Assembly: GCA_022839525.1 (NCBI GenBank)
Contig: JALHET010000038.1
Location: 1 to 11,697, forward strand
Reading direction: 5' to 3'
Length of the DNA: 11,697 nucleotides
Source of the DNA: Lentisphaerota bacterium
Lineage (GTDB): Bacteria; Verrucomicrobiota; Kiritimatiellia; RFP12; UBA1067
Position numbers and translations under genes: made by a program. Below are positions 7,658 to 11,697 of the stretch, piece after piece. Position 1 is the stretch's first letter. The number at the start of each line of letters is the position of its first letter. Under the pieces are notes generated by a model. That model saw nothing but the letters and a program-made list of their open reading frames with translations. It did not search any database and was not told the DNA's origin.

Positions 7658-7893
7658 AGCCGCCGCAGAGGTGACGCGGGGGTGCGGTGCCGCAGAGGGC
7701 TGGCTGAACGACGCCGTAAAAAGGTTCCTCAGCGACAAGGGGCGGCCTCGCTGTGCCCTTGCGCCCCCGGCTCCAGCCGGTTCAGCCTTGCCAAAACCCC
7801 TCCCGAATGCCAAACTGAACCCAATTCAGCACCTGAAGGAAGCGCGCGCCCGCCAGCCAGCGGCCAGCGTTGCGCTGGCCGCTGGCTGGCGGG
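7658..7893 (+). ncRNA. Candidate structured RNA: stand-alone small RNA or gmd leader
   Basis: There is no convincing ORF between the predicted start and the hairpin. The stretch is dense in complementary segments: CGGGGGTGC (about 7675-7683) with GCGCCCCCG (7761-7769, one G-U); GGCTGAAC (7702-7709) with GTTCAGCC (7780-7787); CAGCGA (about 7730-7735) with TCGCTG (7748-7753), or alternatively CAAGGG with CCCTTG; and CCGGC-TCCA-GCCGG (7767-7779 region). The first two pairings would interlock as a pseudoknot. Further on, CTGAA (7815-7819), TTCAG (7825-7829) and CTGAA (7833-7837) can form mutually exclusive hairpins. It does not show the conserved sequences of RNase P RNA, tmRNA or 4.5S RNA. It may be an sRNA ending at the 21-bp hairpin or an attenuator-type leader of gmd-fcl. 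Pairings were found by eye and the high GC makes chance helices likely. Confidence 0.35.
7849..7893. terminator. Perfect 21-bp inverted repeat just upstream of gmd
   Basis: The left arm 7849-7869 and right arm 7873-7893 are perfectly complementary over 21 bp around the loop TTG, followed by ATTTTAA. The arm is itself made of repeated CCAGC units. The strength suggests an intrinsic terminator for RNA from 7646 onward, a transcript-protecting hairpin or a palindromic repeat element. The T-run is only four bases, and gmd begins 24 bases later. Confidence 0.6.
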
Positions 7894-7917
7894 ATTTTAA
7901 CACAGCAACGGAGTCCT

Positions 7918-8949
7918 ATGAAACGCGCCTTCATCACCGGCATCACAGGTCAGGACGGCTCTTACCTTGCCGAGCTTCTGCTCGCGAAAGGCTACGAGGT
8001 TCACGGCATGATCCGCCGTTCCTCCAGTTTCAACACGCAACGCATCGACCATCTCTATCAAGACCCGCACATCCTCGGCACCCGGCTTTTCCTGCACTAC
8101 GGCGATCTGACAGACGCGAGCCGGCTGGCCAAAATGATGTACGAGCTGGCGCCGGATGAGGTCTACCATCTCGGCGCGCAGAGCCATGTGCGCGTCTCGT
8201 TCGATGTGCCTGAGTACACCGGCGACGTGGTCGCGCTCGGAACCATCCGCCTGCTCGAAGCCCTTCGCGAGACCGGCATCGGTAAAAAAACCCGTTTCTA
8301 CCAAGCCTCCTCTTCGGAGCTGTTTGGCTTGGTGCAGGAGACCCCACAGAAGGAGACCACACCTTTCCATCCGCGTTCGCCTTACGCCGTGGCCAAACTC
8401 TACGGTTACTGGGCCACCATCAACTATCGCGAAGCCTACGCCATGCATGCCAGCAACGGCATCCTTTTCAATCACGAATCCCCCCGCCGCGGCCCGACGT
8501 TCGTGACGCGCAAGATCACCATGGCGGCGGCCCGCATCAAGATGGGGCTCCAGAAAGCGCTCTTCCTCGGCAACGTCGAGGCCAAACGCGACTGGGGATT
8601 CGCGGGCGACTATGTCGAAGGCATGTGGCGCATGTTGCAGCAGGATCAGCCCGGCGACTATGTGCTGGCCACGGGCGAGACCCACAGCGTGCGCGAATTC
8701 TGCGAGGAAGCCTTCGGTCTGCTCGACCTCGACTGGCAGGCGTTCGTCAAACACGATCCGCGCTACATCCGCCCGAGTGAAGTCGACCTGTTGCTCGGCG
8801 ACGCCTCCAAAGCCCGTAAAGAACTGGGCTGGGTTCCCAAAGTCACCTTCAAAGAACTGGTGCGCATGATGGTCGAGGCCGACCTGTGTGTGGCGCGCCA
8901 AGAACTCGCCGTGCAGCAGGCCGGCGGCAATCTGGAAAATGCGGAGTGA
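7918..8949 (+). CDS. gmd: GDP-mannose 4,6-dehydratase
   Basis: 343 residues from ATG 7918, preceded by CGGAG with a short 4-nt spacing. An upstream in-frame ATG at 7870 would lie inside the 21-bp hairpin and add 16 residues ahead of the conserved first strand, so it was not chosen. The enzyme converts GDP-D-mannose to GDP-4-keto-6-deoxy-D-mannose with NADP, the first step of GDP-L-fucose and related sugar-donor synthesis in the cytoplasm. The short-chain (extended SDR) Rossmann start is [15 protein letters not shown] (5-19). [14 protein letters not shown] (32-45) is the family signature for NADP binding, LHYGDLTD follows, and the catalytic set is SSSELFG (131-137) with Y156-xxx-K160 in [23 protein letters not shown] (185-200) is typical of Gmd. 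Length is slightly shorter than E. coli Gmd (about 373). The stop is 10 nt before the fcl start, so the two form an operon. Confidence 0.97.
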   Translation: MKRAFITGITGQDGSYLAELLLAKGYEVHGMIRRSSSFNTQRIDHLYQDPHILGTRLFLHYGDLTDASRLAKMMYELAPDEVYHLGAQSHVRVSFDVPEYTGDVVALGTIRLLEALRETGIGKKTRFYQASSSELFGLVQETPQKETTPFHPRSPYAVAKLYGYWATINYREAYAMHASNGILFNHESPRRGPTFVTRKITMAAARIKMGLQKALFLGNVEAKRDWGFAGDYVEGMWRMLQQDQPGDYVLATGETHSVREFCEEAFGLLDLDWQAFVKHDPRYIRPSEVDLLLGDASKARKELGWVPKVTFKELVRMMVEADLCVARQELAVQQAGGNLENAE

Positions 8950-8959
8950 GGAGACAACC

Positions 8960-9961
8960 ATGAATGTCCCCTCTCATCTCTACCTGGCCGGACACCGCGG
9001 CATGGTCGGCGCCGCGATCATGCGCGAACTCGCCCGGATGGGACTGCCCGCGCCGCTCACCGCGACCCATGCCGAACTCGACCTGACCGATCAGGCGGCC
9101 ACGCGCGCGTTCATCCGGCGCCATCAGCCATCTGCCATCATCGTCGCCGCCGCACGCGTCGGCGGCATCGAAGCCAACCGCTCGGAGCCCGGCACGTTTC
9201 TCTACGAGAACCTGATGATCGCCGCAAACGTGATCCATGCCGCGTTTGAAGCCCGCGTGCCGCGCCTGCTCTTCCTCGGCAGTTCCTGCATCTACCCGCG
9301 CCTCGCGCCGCAACCGATCCCCGAGGACGCCCTGCTCACCGGCCCGCTGGAACCCACGAACGAAGGTTACGCGCTGGCCAAGATCGCAGGGCTCAAGCTC
9401 TGTCAGCTCTACCGACGCCAGCACGGCCTGCTTTACCACTCGGCCATGCCCACCAACCTCTACGGCCCGGGCGACAACTATCACCCCGAGCACTCTCACG
9501 TGCTTCCCGCGCTGATCCGCAAATTCGAGGAGGCGCGCCTCGCCGGCGCGAAGGAGGTGACCCTCTGGGGCACGGGTACGCCGCGCCGCGAGTTCCTGCA
9601 TGTGGACGATCTCGCCCGCGCGTTGCTCTTTCTGCTCCGGCTCGACCAGCCGCCCGACTGGGTGAACGTCGGCTCCGGCGAGGAGGTCACGATCCGCGAA
9701 CTGGCCGGGCACGTGCGCGCGGCCGTCGGCACGACAGCCGCGCTGAGCTTCGACACGTCAAAACCCGACGGGACGCCGCGCAAGCTTTGCGACACCTCGC
9801 TCCTCCGCAGCCTCGGCTGGCGCCCGGAGATCCCGCTCGCAGAAGGCCTGCGCCGCACCGTCGCCGACTATCGCGCCGAATGCGCGGCCGGCCTTCTGCG
9901 CGGCGTCCCCAAGCCGCTACCGGCTAGTTCCGCGGCGGAGCGTGAACGACGAACGCGCTGA
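8960..9961 (+). CDS. fcl: GDP-L-fucose synthase (GDP-4-keto-6-deoxymannose 3,5-epimerase/4-reductase)
   Basis: 333 residues from ATG 8960, with GAGGAG 6 nt upstream overlapping the gmd stop. An in-frame ATG at 8888 within gmd is rejected. It epimerises and reduces the Gmd product to GDP-L-fucose with NADPH. Visible are the nucleotide-binding loop AGHRGMVG (10-17), AARVGGIEAN (64-73), FLGSSCIYP with S109 and C110, EGYALAKIAGLK with Y137 and K141, and NLYGPGDNYHPEHSHVLPAL with H180, matching the catalytic Cys/His epimerase pair and Ser-Tyr-Lys triad of E. coli WcaG/Fcl (321 residues). The last residues (PLPASSAAERERRTR) extend beyond the usual end and run 38 bp into the convergent hydrolase gene. 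GDP-L-fucose presumably feeds O-antigen, capsule or exopolysaccharide synthesis. Confidence 0.97.
   Translation: MNVPSHLYLAGHRGMVGAAIMRELARMGLPAPLTATHAELDLTDQAATRAFIRRHQPSAIIVAAARVGGIEANRSEPGTFLYENLMIAANVIHAAFEARVPRLLFLGSSCIYPRLAPQPIPEDALLTGPLEPTNEGYALAKIAGLKLCQLYRRQHGLLYHSAMPTNLYGPGDNYHPEHSHVLPALIRKFEEARLAGAKEVTLWGTGTPRREFLHVDDLARALLFLLRLDQPPDWVNVGSGEEVTIRELAGHVRAAVGTTAALSFDTSKPDGTPRKLCDTSLLRSLGWRPEIPLAEGLRRTVADYRAECAAGLLRGVPKPLPASSAAERERRTR
9924..9961. other. 38-bp convergent coding overlap
   Basis: The 3' ends of fcl (plus) and the SGNH hydrolase (minus) overlap tail-to-tail. No intrinsic terminator is visible on either side, so transcripts may read into each other as antisense RNA. Confidence 0.8.
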
Positions 9962-11261
9962 TTCCCAAAGCCCCCGCCTCGGGAAGCAGCGTCAGCGTGT
10001 GCGGCGCGTTGCTGCACCCCTGCACCAGCACGGTGCGCGCAGCGGCCGGTTTCGGCTCATAGGTGCCGGTGAACAGCGGGTACGAACGCCAGGTCACCTT
10101 GAACCCTTCGGGCAGCGTGGCCTTCCTGTACCCCAGCGTCCAGGGAATGCGCCAATCGGTGGGTTCGATAACCGCCCGCTGCGAACGGGACACGAACCGC
10201 TCCGTATTCCACCCCTCCCCATCGTCCCCCGTAACCGACCCGTGAAGCGTAAAATGAATCCGCTTCCCGTCCGGCGTCGAATCGGGCAGACACGTCAGCG
10301 TCCACTCCTCCTCCACCGGCGTCCGCTCGAACGCGATGTTGTTGATCGCCGGCATCCAGATCCCTGCAGGGCCTTTGATCGGCCGCGTGACCGCCCAAAG
10401 CTCCTTCATCTTCTCCATGGGTTTCCCGTCAAGCAACACCTTGGCTCCCGCGCCGGACACGCCCGTGCCGTCCGAAACCGCCACCACGCGGTTGCCCGTG
10501 AAACGTAGCGTCTGGCTTCCGTCCGCCCCCTTTGTCACGTTGGGCGAGCCAGCGTCCACCACCGTGATCGTGCCCGAGGCCGTAGGGTTGTCGCCCAACT
10601 CCGGAACGCGCACCAGTTCCTCGGAAATGAACGAGGCATACAGGTCGCAGCCCGCAGGCTTGAGGTGAACCGAATCGGACAGCAGGTTGGTGGAAGACAG
10701 GTTATTGGCAATCAGGTAATCGCACCACTTCTTGCGCAGATGGATCTTCAGGCAACGGTACGTGTCCGCCACCTCAAGGATCTTGGCGCACCGCGCATCG
10801 AGCTTGGCGTTCAGCTCGTCCGCCTTCTCCCGCGCATTGAGGTGACTCGTCCAGAGCACGATCTCTGCGGAGGTGCGCTCGCGCACACGCCGCACGATCT
10901 CCTCGTACTTGTCTGTCGGCCCATAGACATGGAAAAACAGCAGGTCAGGATACCACGGGTAAAGGTCGTGATCCGCCGTACGGACCAGCGCCGAAGACTC
11001 GTACCCGCCGATCGCCGCGTTAAGGAACTCGAACGTGGCTGTCGGATACCGTTCCTCAAGATGCTTCTGCACGGTTTTCGTCCAAGCCTGAGCGACGATC
11101 GACTGCCCGTAAAACATCACCCGCACATGCGCGGGTTTCTCCGCTGTCGAAGCCTCCAGCGTTTTCATGGTGCGCTGGATGTAGGCCGCCGTCGGATTCC
11201 CCGCCACAGCGGCCAGCACACCACCCACCATTACCGCCATCCATAAACCAGTCCGTTTCAT
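9924..11261 (-). CDS. Secreted SGNH/GDSL-type hydrolase with C-terminal beta-rich extension
   Basis: A 445-residue protein read leftwards. A Sec signal peptide covers about residues 1-21. The SGNH-like domain spans about 45-217: block I is MFYGQSIVAQAW with the nucleophile candidate S54 (GQS instead of GDS), block II is NAAIGGYES with Gly 85/86, block III is HVYGPTDKYEE at 111-121, and block V is SDSVHLKPAG with D196 and H199. The block III Asn common in this superfamily (GxND) appears to be Thr. The remaining roughly 220 residues look like a beta-sandwich accessory region and lack a recognised catalytic motif. The likely role is de-esterification (for example deacetylation) of polysaccharides outside the cytoplasm. 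A GGAAAGG Shine-Dalgarno-like sequence precedes the start. It lies 30 bases after a second esterase-like gene in the same direction and converges on fcl with a 38-bp overlap, leaving no room for a terminator. Confidence 0.8.
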   Translation of the reverse strand: MKRTGLWMAVMVGGVLAAVAGNPTAAYIQRTMKTLEASTAEKPAHVRVMFYGQSIVAQAWTKTVQKHLEERYPTATFEFLNAAIGGYESSALVRTADHDLYPWYPDLLFFHVYGPTDKYEEIVRRVRERTSAEIVLWTSHLNAREKADELNAKLDARCAKILEVADTYRCLKIHLRKKWCDYLIANNLSSTNLLSDSVHLKPAGCDLYASFISEELVRVPELGDNPTASGTITVVDAGSPNVTKGADGSQTLRFTGNRVVAVSDGTGVSGAGAKVLLDGKPMEKMKELWAVTRPIKGPAGIWMPAINNIAFERTPVEEEWTLTCLPDSTPDGKRIHFTLHGSVTGDDGEGWNTERFVSRSQRAVIEPTDWRIPWTLGYRKATLPEGFKVTWRSYPLFTGTYEPKPAAARTVLVQGCSNAPHTLTLLPEAGALGISAFVVHAPPRN

Positions 11262-11291
11262 GTATCGTCGCCCTTTCCTGTCTCATTGCCC

Positions 11292-11697
11292 TCACTGCCG
11301 GTCGCGAAAATACTGGATGAATGCCGCGAGCGGAATGCCCATAGAACGATAGTTGGCATACGGATGCGGACTGCCTTTCTGAACCTTGAGCCGCTCCTCG
11401 CCATCGTATTTCGCATGCGGCACGGTAACCGGCCCCTTCTCAAGCCAGTAGCCGTTGTCCTCGTCGATGCACGCGCTTACGTCAAGAAGATAGAATCCTT
11501 CATTCACCCGGTTGTCGAAATTCCGGATGAGCCAATCGCGGAAACGCCACATCGCCGCATTCTGGCTTGGCGTGAAGACCCCGTCCAGGTTGTCGATCGA
11601 GCCGCAGGTGGAACACGGGATACAGATGACGAACCTACCACCCGGACATGCCTTCAGATAGGAGTCTTTCATGATCGTGATGCGTTCGCCCCACTGT
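11292..11697 (-). CDS. C-terminal part of a second SGNH-like hydrolase (truncated by window edge)
   Basis: The frame is open to the window edge. Upstream of an internal Met (11670-11672) it continues in phase with QWGERITI, so the true start is outside the window and about 134 residues are visible. The segment WGERITIMKDSYLKACPGG followed by FVICIPC is the helix-strand typical of SGNH/GDSL hydrolases (residues that test and hold the active site). HPYANYRSMGIPLAAFIQYF near the end carries the probable catalytic His block. CSTCGS contributes two cysteines. It probably acts on extracellular or periplasmic esters like the gene that follows it 30 bases downstream, and the two are likely co-transcribed. 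The catalytic Ser and any signal peptide lie beyond the window. Confidence 0.7.
   Translation of the reverse strand, partial: QWGERITIMKDSYLKACPGGRFVICIPCSTCGSIDNLDGVFTPSQNAAMWRFRDWLIRNFDNRVNEGFYLLDVSACIDEDNGYWLEKGPVTVPHAKYDGEERLKVQKGSPHPYANYRSMGIPLAAFIQYFRDRQ

Noticed and set aside
7658..7893. RNase P RNA, tmRNA or 4.5S SRP RNA
   Set aside because: The characteristic conserved sequences of these RNAs (for example GAGGAAAGUC, the tmRNA tRNA-like ends, GGAAGGAAGCAGCC) are not found. GAAGGAAGC at 7835-7843 lacks the SRP context.
7897..9712. Minus-strand open frames opposite gmd and fcl
   Set aside because: Both plus-strand genes have complete catalytic motifs, and the reverse frames look like codon-complement shadows.

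Overview
The window looks like a chromosomal fragment from a Gram-negative, GC-rich bacterium, most likely of the PVC group (Verrucomicrobiota / Kiritimatiellota / Lentisphaerota type). This placement is an inference. It rests on an AraC regulator coupled to a Tat-exported sugar amidohydrolase, two secreted SGNH-type esterases, a GyrB carrying the long TOPRIM-tail insert, an RHS-derived toxin module, and long intergenic stretches of 9-nt-period repeats. No 16S gene or other decisive marker is present.

Left part (1-2870). A gene tail at 1-100 (possibly the end of an FGE-sulfatase-like domain) is followed by a repeat-rich intergenic stretch. Next comes a compact, relatively AT-rich four-gene island (345-2542) whose genes touch or overlap: a membrane-anchored transglutaminase-like protein with a TPR-like tail; a secreted protein joining the terminal motif of an RHS core to a colicin M-like lipid II-degrading domain; a short lipoprotein that is the best immunity candidate; and a small two-helix membrane protein. 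Behind it lie about 330 bases of non-coding or degenerate sequence. The same 20-nt sequence (two mismatches) occurs on both sides of the island, at 80-99 and 2703-2722. This island is the most notable content of the window.

Middle part (2870-7549). An AraC-family regulator with a cupin sensor overlaps (ATGA) a Tat-signal N-acetylglucosamine-6-phosphate deacetylase-like protein reduced to its barrel. A clear sigma70-type promoter (TTGTTT-17-TATATT) then drives gyrB, the DNA gyrase B subunit.

Right part (7550-11697). A 368-base intergenic region holds a second promoter of the same design, a densely structured segment and a perfect 21-bp hairpin, so it is either a small RNA gene or a regulated leader. 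It precedes the gmd-fcl operon, which converts GDP-mannose to GDP-L-fucose. Converging on fcl with a 38-bp overlap is a minus-strand pair: a secreted SGNH hydrolase and, upstream of it, the C-terminal part of a second SGNH-like esterase running off the window. Fucose donor synthesis, a sugar deacetylase and esterases suggest a glycan-focused lifestyle.
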